Origin: Tetradesmus obliquus
Lineage: Eukaryota; Chlorophyta; Chlorophyceae; Sphaeropleales; Scenedesmaceae
DNA: 64,000 nt
Reading direction: 5' to 3'
Assembly (NCBI GenBank): GCA_030272155.1
Contig: CP126194.1
Location: 1,913,501 to 1,977,500 of the forward strand
Of this stretch, positions 18,537 through 31,554 are shown piece after piece. A program made the translations under genes and the position numbers. A model generated the notes under the pieces. It did no database searches. It was not told where the DNA came from and worked only from the letters and a program-made list of their open reading frames with translations. Position 1 is the first letter of the stretch. The number at the start of each line of letters is the position of its first letter.

Positions 18537-21260
18537 CAGGCATGGCAGGCAGGGACAGCAGTGTGATTCGGCACTTGGGAGCTTTTCAACGGCGACAGCG
18601 CTGCATCTGCAGGCCAGCTGACTGACAGTGATGCACCAACAGCAGCAGCAGCGCACTCGGCAGTCAGCAGCGGGCATGTGACAGGCTATTTGAGCGTCGT
18701 ATCGCGCGATGCCTGCCCTGGTGCGCGTGGCGCTCTAGCAGCTATCGGAGGCGGCAGCAGCAGCCACAGGGCAGCGCAACGGCGGCAGCGACAGCGGCTG
18801 CAGCGGTGGCGGCAGCACCTATTGAAGTTGTTTCTTGGGGTATGGGAAGAGAGGCATATGGTGCTGCTGATATTGCTGGTTGTGCTGTCAAATTGTGGGC
18901 AGAAAGTGTTGCTGTAGTTGGGGCCGCTGCAGCATCATCATCTGGGGCTGCCAGGTTGGTTGTTGGCAACAATTGCGCGCGCACTTGTGCTGCAAGCAAG
19001 GCACTTTGACAATCGTGCTGTGCCTTGTATGCAGTTGCCTGCAGGGAATGCGTAGCTCTCACTGCACAGTGTTGCTTTTCAGACCTGCATGTGGCCCCTG
19101 CGGGGCAGCGTCGCGCAGCCGCATGTAAACAACTACGTAGCGTGCGCAGGCGGTGCTAAAAAGTTGCGTCTTCCTGCACCAGTGTATAGCGCATTGGCAT
19201 CATGTTGTGTTGTTGCGATGTGGCCCCATCAGCTGCAGCAGCCTGAAGTTGTGCGCGGCGGCTGGGCAGGTCAGCTGCACCAAATTTTGCGCATGTGCCG
19301 TATGTGGTGCCCACTCTGACAAGGCCGCTGCATCATCATCATGTTACCATTTAAGCCATAGCAACGTCGCCATCGGCCCCACAAGGCCGCTGCATGCAGG
19401 TTTGGCCGCCACTTGTCAGTTGGTGGCTCCTGCAACCATCCATGGATGCGAATCTTTTGATATGCAACGCCAGCGGAGCGTCATCTGCATCATTGTACAT
19501 GTTGGCCAGCAGGGAATGACACTTGCTGTGTCAGTGCTGGGTTGCATGTAGCTGTGCCAATCAGAATGCGATGCAAGGAAACACAAATGTTACGCAGAGC
19601 ACTCTGCAACAGGCATGAATCCTGCTCAGTCTGGTTGAGTATGCATGTGTTAAGGCCAGAGGCACAGCGTGTATGTAACAATCTTACATTACGTTACATG
19701 TGGCCGCCGCTCACGGCGTCAAGTAGGACAGCTGCAGCAGAGGAGAGCTTGTCAGCGTCTCCTCTCAATGACCAAATGGGAACACATGTCCTTTGGGGCT
19801 ATCCCGCCAGATGCCATTGCTGATTGCGCTGGCGTACTTGATAGAGACCGGACACGGCAATCAGCATGCATGCAAAGTGAGGTCAGTATAGTGTAGATTG
19901 CATATTGCACAGGTGGGCCTACGCCACCCTGTGCTGCCCTGCGCCAGCAGCGCAGCGACGGCAGCTGCTGCAGCATGCCAAAGCTGCTTCAGCGGGTTTC
20001 CATTGACTCTACAAACATGCAGCTGACTGCATGCAAGTCCTAGCAACGCACCAGCCCACTGTCGCAACACACAAGCCAGGATTGGCTTGAAAGCATTGCA
20101 GCTAACCTGTCTCTACGTGTAATGCATGCAGCCAGCAGGTGGGACGCATCTTGGCATGGGTCTCATAGTCTGCACCATGCAGCACATTATACCTTCCGGC
20201 AATGCAAGACAGCTGCAGCAACTGCTGCAGCAGACGCGCTAATTCGCTTATGCATGTGACACTGCACTCTCAAGAGCACATTGTACAAGGGTTACACCAT
20301 ACAAACGGTCAGCACACACATAGCCAGCGCACATCGTACATTGATGTGCAGCTGCCATGCTGTGTGACAAGAAGCCCATCAGCTCGCATGCAAGAACAGC
20401 TGTGCCAATCACGCAATCCCTGGCCAAGTGGCTTCACAAAATCATCTCAAAACCAGCATCGACAGGCAGCAGCACAGCCCTTGGTATGCTGTAGCGACTG
20501 CCGGCCCTCAACAACTGTGCAATGATGGAGCGGCAAGTCTGGCAGCAGCCGCACAAGGTCTGCACGAATGCAAGGCGCTTTGTAGTGCGGCATGTCACAT
20601 GACAAGCCTGTGGTAAAAATAACAAGACGGAGTAGTTTGATGACAGGGTTGCAGGGTATGTGCCATTGTAGTAAGCAAGCGACGGGCATTGCCGTGTATG
20701 CTGAGTCAAGGAGCAAAGCATGCTGCAAGCAAGTGAAAACACTCCTGCAGACGTAGCAGCAGCAGACAATTTGGAAGATCAGGATACCTAATGTATCTTA
20801 TGGTATAAAAGCCACACCAGCTGCATGCAGCGCACTAGGGAAACCAGGTATAACATTAAAGTAGTCAACACACCCTTACGGCCTCATCAAAAGAACTCAG
20901 GGGCACAGCTACACGGCAAGCCATGCTGCTGCTTTGAGGATCAGGTGGCCAGACCAGAGAAACAGTCCTGCTGAACTCAGTTGAATAAGTATACACAGGC
21001 AAAACAACATGTAGGTAGTCAAGAGAGAAACCGCCATGGCACACAATCACATATCACAAGGCTGCAGCTCTTTCCCGGCAGCCCACGAGCTATCACATCA
21101 GCATTGCAAACCTTTCAAACACACTCAAGCAAGCAAGAAAGCGCAGTGCCGTGAAACCAGCCCCAAAGGCCATCAAATGCTACCTTACATATACACTACA
21201 CGTCATCATCGCACTGCACACAAGCCAGTACATACTGCCAGGTGACTGATTGAGGGATGC
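18537..21260. other. Gene-poor interval
   Basis: The first part is probably 3' UTR of the Cys-rich gene; a TGTAA poly(A)-type motif lies at about 19124. An open frame at about 18750-19009 (ending ARTCAASKAL) has plausible composition but no supported start or splice partner. On the minus strand TGTAA near 21184-21188 is a good poly(A) signal for the ammonium transporter. A plus-strand TATAAAAG near 20803 has no recognisable gene after it. I see no RNA gene or mobile element. Confidence 0.5.
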
Positions 21261-24051
21261 TTAGACGCACTGCAGGTCTGCCTTCTCTGACTTAGAGCCG
21301 TGCATGGAGGCCTCTTTGGCGATGGCTTCAATGTGCACCAGCTCCGACACTGCACGCTCGCCGTGCTTGCTGATGTCCAGGCCCTGCATCTCCTCGAGGT
21401 CTGTGTGGCAAGATAAGTAGCAGCAGCAGCAGCAGCGACGGGGGGAGTCAGAAAGAGGGATTGTGCATTGCCGTGCTGATGTCCAGGCCCTGCTTATATT
21501 CAAGGTGTGCACACACGGCAGCAGCAGCAGGTCGCCAGCAGGCACGGCGATATCCTTGTGTGAACACCAGTTCCTGCCGCTCACCGCTGACGCGGATGCA
21601 CATGATCTTGTCGGTGACCCACAGGCAGCCCCAGGTGGCCACCAGGAACCAGGGCACCACAATGACAAGCACCAGCAGCGTCTTGCCCAGCAGCAGCGGG
21701 TTGCCGTAGAAGGCGCCCTGAGCTCCGGCCGGGTTGACGCTGGTGGTGGTGAACAGCGCAGTGCAGATCATGCCGACGGTGCCACCTGCGCACAGCCAAG
21801 TCAGGCGACAAAAAATGTTTGTGATGGTGTTGCGAGCACTATCGACTCCTGCTGTGTGCTCTAGTTATCATGGGGCCCTCACATTACCTAATGCACCCAT
21901 CCACCCCCTCAAACCGCTATAATCCTACTTCAGACCCTACACTGGCTCCGCAGAAACAAAAGCATCACTGTACAGCGCAGCTCACCTACGCCGTGGCAGG
22001 CCCACACGTCCAGCGTGTCGTCCAAGTACTTCTTGCCAAACCTGTCCATGGCCTCCTGCACCAGCGCACACGTGATGGCCCCGATCATGCCAATTAGCGC
22101 AGCAGAGCCATAGTTGACAAAGCCTGCAGCAGCAACAGCAGCAGCAGCAGCAGCAGCAGCATTTTGACTTATTGTTACCAGCTGCTTGCACCAGCGCACA
22201 CGTGATGACGCCGATCATGCCAATGAGCGAGGCAGAGCCGTACTTGACAAAGCCTGCTGCTGCGGCGGCAGCAGCAGCAACAAGGCGTGATGCAACCTTG
22301 TGAAAAGCCACAGGCTCATGTTGGAAGCGCTGTTCATGCCACCTCATCTGCCGGCCTCGTAATGCAAGCAGTTGCGCAGATGTCGCCGCTGCTGTAGCTG
22401 CCAGCCAAAACAGACACGCGTTGTGACCAACGCAGCGCTCCAGCAAACAAGGTCAGCGCACCTGCGGCAGGCGTGATGGCCACGAGCCCAATGACGGCGC
22501 CAATGCACGCCCCTGTTGCTCGTATCTTGTGGCCTCTCAGCTGGTCCATCAGCAGCCATCCCAACATGGCTGTGCCGGCTGCTGCATTGGTTGTCATGAA
22601 CACGTGGCTGGCCATGGCTCCGGCTCCCAGGGCGCTGCCGGCATTGAACTGCATGCATGTGAATTGGAATGGAAAGAACATGTTCTTGCTGTACAGCCGG
22701 ACGTGAGGAGCGTGTTACGTACAAGCAGCAAGGTGACAGCACAGCCAGCACGGCTGGCCTTGGCTCCGGCTCCCAGGCCGCTGCCGGCATTGAACTGCAT
22801 GTGTATGATTTGGAACGGAAACAGCAGCAGGACGTGAGGAGTGTGGTACGTATAAGCAGCAAGGTGACAGCACAGCCACTGCATGTGTATGATTTGGAAT
22901 GGAAAGGGCAGCAGGACGTGGGGAGCGTGGTACGTATACGCAGCAAGGTGACAGCACAGCCAGCACGGCTGGCCATGGCCCCGGCACCCAGGGCGCTGCC
23001 AGCATTGAACTGCGTGTGTGTGATTTGGAACGGAAACAGCAGCAGGACGTGAGGAGTGTGGTACGTATAAGCAGCAAGGTGACAGCACAGCCAGCACGGC
23101 TGGCCATGGCGCCAGCACCCAGCGCGCTGCCAGCACTGAACTGCATGCAGGTAGATTGGAATGGAAAGAGCAGCAGGACGTGAGGAGCGTAGTACGTACA
23201 AGCAGCAAGGTAACAGCACAGCCAGCACGGCCGGCATTGACCTGCATGCATGCGAGCGACTACAAGCAGCAGCAGGGCAGCAGCCGCGGGGCAAGCACCA
23301 GTAGCGAGATGATGACAGCACAGAGGGCGCGTGATCACAGAGCACCAAGAGTAATGTAATGCAAGAAGCACTGTCAATAGGATACTTGTGACAAAGGACA
23401 CACATCATGGCAATGTGGGGTGTGTACACGCCGGGAGAAAATGCGATTGCAGCCAACCGCCACACTCACCCCGAACCAGCCCACCCACAGCAGCGTTGTG
23501 CCCAGCACCACAATTGGCACATTGGCAGGCTCGAAGTTGTCCCACCAGAACACATGGCCCTCACTGCTGCTGCTGATGCTGGCAGTCATAGCATGCCGCC
23601 CAGTAGACGCGAGGCTGTGTCCAACTAGAACAACAGTGCTGACTACTAAAGTGCCTTTGAAGCACGTGTTTGATCATTTTGCGTTACCAGGATCATGTTC
23701 ATAAACATGACAATGCTGCAGCCGCTGCACTCACCCCGAACCAGCCCACCCACAGCAGCGTTGTGCCCAGCACCACAATCGGCACGTTGGCAGGCTCGGG
23801 GTTGTCCCACCAGAACACATGGCCCTCACTGCTGCTGCTGCTGCCAGCAGCCGTAGCACGCCTGCCGGCAGATGCCAGGCTGTGTCCGAGGTACTTGGCA
23901 GCAGCCACGCCGGCAAAGCCAGATGACATGTGCACCACAGTACCTCCGGCGTAGTCAAGCACTCCAAACACGCGGATGATGCCTGAGGGGTGCCACACCT
24001 GTGGCAGTTAATTGCATGAGTGTGCGGAGCGGTGGCCGCAGCAGAGACGGT

Positions 24052-24090
<39 letters not shown>

Positions 24091-26017
24091 TAGTAAGCGT
24101 GCAGGGGAATGATGCCAGAGGGGTGCCACACCTGTGGCAGTTGGTTGCATGAGTGTGAGAAGCGGTGGTAGCAGCAAGGTGAATGAGTGTTGCCTGGCTG
24201 GCGCCACAACTGGTGCGGTGGTTGTGCAGAGGTAACATCCGCGAATGGCTAGGCGAAGTGGGAGGCTTGCCGCTGTGAAGCTATGCGTCACATTTGTAAT
24301 GTGGCCCATCACAAGCCGTCAGCTAGTCACAGGCTGTTAGCGGAAATGACGGGTGCACGCGCTGAAGCGCAAGCAGTGGGCACTCACCATGTGTGCGATG
24401 GGGCAGTAGACGATGATGTGCCACAAGGCAATGAAGATGCACAGCGAGCTGACATTGACCCTGCATGCAGCAGGAGCAGCAGCAAACATGTGTTCAGGTG
24501 AGCTCCTCATCAACATAATGTACCCTGCTGCATAGCATGCGCTGCGTGTTTTGCACAGCATCAGTAGCGCATGCTCCTGCTCAAACCCAGCAAGGCATGC
24601 GGCAAGGAGCAGCATTGAGAACTCAAGGCAAGTAATCATGCATACAGAAGCATGAACTGCCCACAATCTCTTTGCACAACTGCCAAACCACCTGCAGCGC
24701 TCCGACAGCCGCACCTGTCTGCAACGGAGCCGATGATGATGGCAGGCGTCACCACAGCAAACACCATCTGGAACACGAAGAACAGCGACAGTGGGATGGT
24801 GGCAGCCAGGGACGCCAGCGGCGCTGCGCCAACCTTGTACATGAGGCCTCCTAGGTCTGCAGGGTTGCCCAGGATGCCTGCACTGCCAGGGACTGACTCG
24901 CCAAATGCCAGGCCAAAGCTATTGATGGTGTTGTTGGGGTGTTGTTGATTGGTTTGGTTGTGCGGTGGGTGTGTCCAATTGGGTGGCAGCGAGGCAGCAG
25001 CAGTAGGAGTATAGTGAAATGATGGGTAATTGTGCAGGTGTTTGCAGGCACCTAGGGAGTACTTCATCGCAGGCGCGAGCTGTTGGTAGGTTGTGTATGC
25101 AGTGGTGGCTGTGTGTGCTCACCCCACAATGCTCCACACCACAGGGATGATGGCCAGGGGCAGGAAGGCCTGCATGATGGTGGACACCACGTTCTTGCTC
25201 TGTACCATGCCTCCGTAGAAGAAGGCGATGCCTGCAGCAGCGGCGGCAGCAGCAGCAGCGGCAGCAGCAGCAGCAGCAGCAGCAGCATGCCATGATGGGC
25301 AGTGCCTCCTTGCTGAGGGCATGCAGTAAGCCGATCCGCGCACCTAGAGTGTTTGAGATTTAATAACATCAGCTGACAGGTATACCGTAATACCGTACCG
25401 TATTATGTGGGGCAATTGGCAGGAATGATTGCAGAATTGTCTGCAGCAGAACTGCCAGCAAGCAAACCCTAGTCAGGCTCACCAGGGCACATCATCAGCA
25501 CAATGGCGCTTGAAACCAGCATCCATGCTGTGTCTCCGGTGTTAATGGTAGACAGGTCTTCACCGTCGCCTGTAATTGGCCCGGTTGGAGCCGTCACAGA
25601 CCTGCGTGTGCAACCAGAGCAGACAGGGCGCAGATGAACTCCAGGGATTACGCGTGTAGCAGTAGACGTTTGAGAAGTCGAGAAAGATTAATAAAAATGG
25701 ATGAGAAGTGCGTTTTTATGTTTTAATCAAGCCAGCTGACCGCCAACCTGCTCGCTGCTGAAGCACTACAGCACATGGGCCCCCGTGGGGCACTGCCGTG
25801 TGCTGCTGGTTGCCTCGATCAACAGCTACTGTGCACAACTATATCCAGGACCTGCACATCAGCGCTGAGGCGTGCGCAATTGCAACAGGCGCTGGAGCAT
25901 ATCGTCTGCACCACCATGAACTCACATAGCGATGAAGACGGCGAACAGCGCTGCCAATACAGCAGCGCTAAGACCTTTCATTACGCCAGGGCTGGCGTTA
26001 TCGAGGAAGCCCGGCAT
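21261..26017 (-). CDS. AMT: Ammonium transporter (AMT/MEP/Rh family)
   Basis: Ten exons: 25926-26017, 25483-25601, 25123-25231, 24715-24918, 24388-24460, 23735-23998, 22462-22648, 21986-22123, 21585-21785 and 21261-21400. They sum to 1,527 nt, 508 aa, the usual AMT length. Family landmarks occur in order: INTGDTAWMLVSSA, GIAFFYGGMVQSKNV, CPIAHMVWHPSG, DYAGGTVVHMSSGFAG with the first pore histidine, LLWVGWFGFNAGSALGAG, and DVWACHGVGGTVG with the second pore histidine. The C-tail has the conserved LDISKHGE. It would import ammonium across the plasma or plastid membrane as a trimer of eleven-helix subunits (family knowledge). The start MPGFLDNASPG follows family practice. Several introns contain partial duplicate exon borders, listed separately. 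It is divergent from FabG at 27256. Confidence 0.93.
21455..21530 (-). repeat. Partial duplicate of the last AMT exon start
   Basis: This intronic stretch repeats the start of exon 21261-21400: GCTGATGTCCAGGCCCTGC on the plus strand occurs in both. Translated it gives QGLDIST against QGLDISK in the exon. Both copies are next to CAG runs (21418-21436 and 21518-21531). Confidence 0.75.
22179..22253 (-). repeat. Duplicate AMT exon, candidate 75-nt cassette
   Basis: It repeats the first part of exon 21986-22123: FVKYGSASLIGMIGVITC here against FVNYGSAALIGMIGAITC in the exon. It is bounded by an acceptor (GCAGCAG|GC) and a donor-like G|GTAACA, both in phase 1, and is 75 nt with no stop. If included it would insert 25 residues, most of a membrane helix. 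It is flanked by CAG runs. Whether it is ever spliced in cannot be told from sequence. Confidence 0.7.
22650..23260 (-). repeat. Tandem array of AMT exon/acceptor fragments
   Basis: About five degenerate copies of the 3' splice site and first about 40 nt of exon 22462-22648 fill the intron. The marker AGCAAGGTGACAGCACAGCC (plus strand, near-identical) recurs near 22726, 22856, 22945, 23070 and 23205, and the exon-start complement CATTGAACTGCATG or a variant recurs near 22788, 23002, 23135 and 23234. Spacing runs from about 90 to 135 bp. Each copy brings a possible acceptor. Confidence 0.85.
23465..23632 (-). repeat. Duplicate of the 3' part of AMT exon 23735-23998
   Basis: It repeats about 160 bp including the donor: EGHVFWWDNFEPANVPIVVL here against EGHVFWWDNPEPANVPIVVL in the exon. 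A CTAG acceptor-like site sits at its start, but splicing there from the preceding phase-0 donor soon meets a stop. The upstream copy joins directly to FNAGSALG, so it is taken as the real exon and this one as a decoy. Confidence 0.8.
24057..24180 (-). repeat. CAG run plus duplicated AMT acceptor border
   Basis: A CAG run (about 24057-24086, plus strand) is followed by about 70 bp that repeat 23975-24050. The repeat covers the first codons of exon 23735-23998 (VWHPSGII) and its acceptor, including the shared GGGGTGCCACACCTGTGGCA. It creates a second possible 3' splice site about 130 bp upstream of the real one. Confidence 0.8.
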
Positions 26018-27255
26018 GTTTGACCTGTTGATGGATCCCCCAGGAGCAGCTACCTGATTGCTAGGGTTGCTGGATCAGCTGCAGTAGTCGCCAATAAACA
26101 GGTTCGCATAGTACGGGGTTGTCTGATGGAATTCAGCTGCGTTTGGGTACGTGTAGGGCTGCATCAGCGAATTCACGGCATGTTACTTCGCCAAACAACC
26201 CTAGCGTAAGGGGCAACGCCCCAAGCGAGGATGCCCTTCTGTAGTTCAGCTCCACCAATTGGAAACACTCGTGTACGTTTAGTGTCCGGTTTGTCCGCTG
26301 GCGGGTGTTTCTTGCGTTTGTTGGGCGCTGCTGTTGTCAAGAATGTGACGCACTGCAGTGCAGGCTGCCTGTCAAAGATGAAGATGCCACTGACAGAAGT
26401 CGACTTGTGATGTGTTTGAAATCTTTAGCAGACTTCGTGCTTGCTATCATGTGCATGTTCAGCAATCTTGTGCAGGTGCCTGTCATCTGCGGCTTGCCCG
26501 GTCAGGCGCTGGCAAGGCACCTGCCAGGCCGCCCGCGGCAGTGGCCCAAGCCAACACGTACGTGTTGCAGACGCAGCCGGCAGCTGCTGCCTGCTACAGC
26601 CTATCCTTTGTCTGTTATTTTCCTTGACTACCCCTGCCAATGTCATGCCAGTACTGGGCAATCAGGTGTGCATTTGCTGGGCACCAGCATGCCAGGCACA
26701 GTGTGGGCCTGCAATCTCACTGAGAGCAGTGGCTGGCAGCCATTACCCTTGAGACAATCCCGTCAAAATTAGACTCTGCAATGAATAGAGCCTGATTAGT
26801 CTTGTTGGTTGGTGTGAAATGCAACTGGCTGCTGCGGCATGTTGCGCAGCTGTTCACCCCATTGCTGGCAAGTCAAACCAGGTGTGACAGATTGTTACGG
26901 CGCACGGCGTCGACCAACGCTGCGTAACATTATCATTCGGTCCCCGCCACCAACTTGCTCGACTCAAACGCGCTCATCCGGCTTTTGAAGGCAGCAAGGT
27001 CATCCTGAGATAGCTAACCAGATGGCTGCTTCCACCCAGATGGCCCGCACGGGCGCAACAGCGCGTTTTGCAGCAAACGGTGATTGATAGTGCTCGCAAG
27101 ATTGAGAATGTGCGGCAGCACGATGCTGACTGGTAACAGTGCACGTCCCCTGCAGCACCTGCAGCTCAGCGCTGCTTCTATATAGCTCAACCCCTCAAAC
27201 TTTTCAAATAAGATTTACTAGCACGCACGCAGTTCCTGCGCTTTAGTAGGGTCGT
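26018..27255. promoter_or_regulatory. Divergent AMT-FabG intergenic region
   Basis: About 1.24 kb separates the divergent start codons. A TATA box, CTATATAG at about 27178-27185, lies about 75 bp upstream of the FabG ATG. A CCAATTGG motif at about 26256 lies upstream of the AMT start. An open frame at 26305-26772 on the plus strand has no recognisable motif and is not called. No nitrogen-control element was recognised. Confidence 0.45.
27178..27186 (+). promoter_or_regulatory. TATA box of FabG
   Basis: TCTATATAG lies about 75 bp upstream of the proposed start at 27256, a normal distance for a short 5' UTR. It supports a transcription start close to the small first exon. Confidence 0.5.
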
Positions 27256-29904
<2,649 letters not shown>

Positions 29905-29939
29905 GCAACGTGTTTAGGAAAATTACTCACTGTTGACAG

Positions 29940-30105
29940 ATGCTTGGGTTTTAGCTCTGTGACGGCAGTGTGGGTGGTGGTTTTGTGTGACTAGGTGGTG
30001 CTGAAGACTCTCTGCACAGCTGTGTAACAAGTTCTCTTACATGCTACAGGTCGTGGAGTGGCAGCATTTGCTAGTTAGCAATGAATGAATCTGATGAGGG
30101 TGGTT
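29940..30105 (+). repeat. Dispersed repeat, copy 1
   Basis: About 160 bp match a second copy at about 33595-33765 in the same orientation. Shared blocks are GGCAGTGTGGGTGGTGGTTTT, a TGCACAGCTGTGTA block, GAGTGGCAGCATTTG (CAGTGGCAGCATTTG in the other) and CTGATGAGGG. No inverted termini or coding capacity were seen. Each copy lies just 3' of a gene, so it may be a duplicated 3' UTR segment or a small unclassified element. Confidence 0.7.
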
Positions 30106-30115
30106 GATTGTAATG

Positions 30116-30880
30116 TATAAGGAAAGTTGCCGAATTGCATTCATTACAAGCATCAGCATCATGCAACATAATGCGCACTCACATGGCAAGAAGTGGTCCC
30201 CCGAAAGGCCACCGTGGCTGCTGAACCTCAGATTAGCATGTGCAGCTAATGTGTGACCTGCAACTCCTTGCGAGTCTTATGACCTCATTGCTGTTGCACA
30301 TGCTTGCAATCTGAGGTTCAGCAGCCATGGTGGCCTTTTGGGGGACCACTTCTAGCCATGTGAGTACTCATTATGCTGCATTATACTTGAAATGATTGAC
30401 CTGCTTGCAAAATTTACAACAGGCCATGCATGGTCAATAGGACAATCAACTTTGAATGACAGTGGTACGAAACGGTAAAGCAGGCATACACATTCCCCCA
30501 TAACATGCAATTTACACTACTGCCACTCCTGCTTCTTGCGAGGAAAACTTCAACTTCAATCTGAGCTACGGTGTCAACCAAGTGGCGTCACTGACAAGGT
30601 GTCACTACCCAGGCTACCAAGGACTACAAGAGGATGGAAGGCTGTCAGTGCCGTTGCCCCCGAAGGGCATCGTGGCTCTTCGGGACGGCGCTGACCAGGT
30701 GTTATTATGGTTGCAGGTAATACTAGACGACGTAGGAGCAGAAGCAGGAGCTGCACATGCTAATCTGAGGTTCAGCAGCCACGGTGGCCTTTCGGGGGAC
30801 CACTTCTTGCCATGTGAGTGCGCATTATGTTGCATGATGCTGATGCTTGTAATGAATGCAATTCGGCAACTTTCCTTATA
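30116..30880. mobile_element. Inverted-repeat (MITE/foldback-like) element, 765 bp
   Basis: Left arm 30116-30246 and right arm 30750-30880 are inverted copies of about 131 bp that I find identical over their full length, from TATAAGGAAAGTTGCCGAAT to GCATGTGCAGCT. The outermost TATA is self-complementary, so it could be part of the arm or a TA/TATA target duplication. An older, diverged copy of the arm lies inside at about 30294-30384, oriented like the right arm, and pairs with the left arm to form a closer hairpin. No transposase was seen. Identical arms suggest recent activity or recent duplication. Confidence 0.8.
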
Positions 30881-30910
30881 TGCACGTTGTACCAATTTTA
30901 TATTATGAGG

Positions 30911-30952
30911 GTGGTTTGACACAGCAGCAGTGTGGTTTGACACAGCAGCAGT
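30911..30952 (+). repeat. Perfect 21-bp tandem duplication
   Basis: The 21-bp unit GTGGTTTGACACAGCAGCAGT occurs twice head to tail. It lies 30 bp beyond the right end of the inverted-repeat element. Confidence 0.9.
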
Positions 30953-31554
30953 GACACCACCGTGGTGTGACTGCAGTGTGGCTGGTGACGTGCAGGGTCA
31001 AAATTGAGGGTTTTCAGGGATCAGAATAATTACATGCCTTCATTCTATAGAGGAGTGGGCCCTTTGCCGCGGAAACGGATGGGATGAGTGGTTCCCGCCC
31101 AAGCTGAGCGGCTCAACTATTGAAAATATGTCACTGACAGCAGCACCCATACATACCGCCCATCGGCACCCTGCGCCTCCATGCCATCATCCGTCCCTTT
31201 GTAATGAGCACAGCAAGGTCTTCCGTAGGATCCCTTTTGCAACGGTGCCCACATCTGACCGGAACTGTTGCTCGCCCAGCCAAAGCGTCTTCGACAACAT
31301 CTAACATCTGAAACACGGAGCACATCATCAATAGGGTTTTTGTCTTGACAAATGCCTGGGGAGGGGGCGCAGGTGAGCTGCATGACTGGCTTCATGCTTG
31401 ATCTGCTCCTTACCCAGCCCACACCTGCACTGCAGCTCTGCAGTGATAGGCACAAGACATACAACCGGCCCTGTTGAACTTGAGTATGTCTAAGCCATAG
31501 CAATGGTTCTGACTTAATCCTCTACTGCTGCTGGCTGCTGTTGGGTGTCTGCAG
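30953..31554. other. Intergenic region upstream of the first LRR gene
   Basis: The first exon of the LRR gene is expected here but was not identified. On the minus strand 31131-31331 an open frame reads LDVVEDALAGRATVPVRCGH and continues plausibly. It has no family match I recognise and no splice context, so it is left uncalled. Confidence 0.4.

Noticed and set aside
26305-26772. 155-codon frame between AMT and FabG
   Set aside because: No domain, no promoter or poly(A) context, and high Cys/Arg content typical of chance frames here.
31131-31331. Minus-strand frame LDVVEDALAGRATVPVRCGH and following residues
   Set aside because: Composition is plausible but no family, splice context or expression signal supports it; it may be a relic of something larger.
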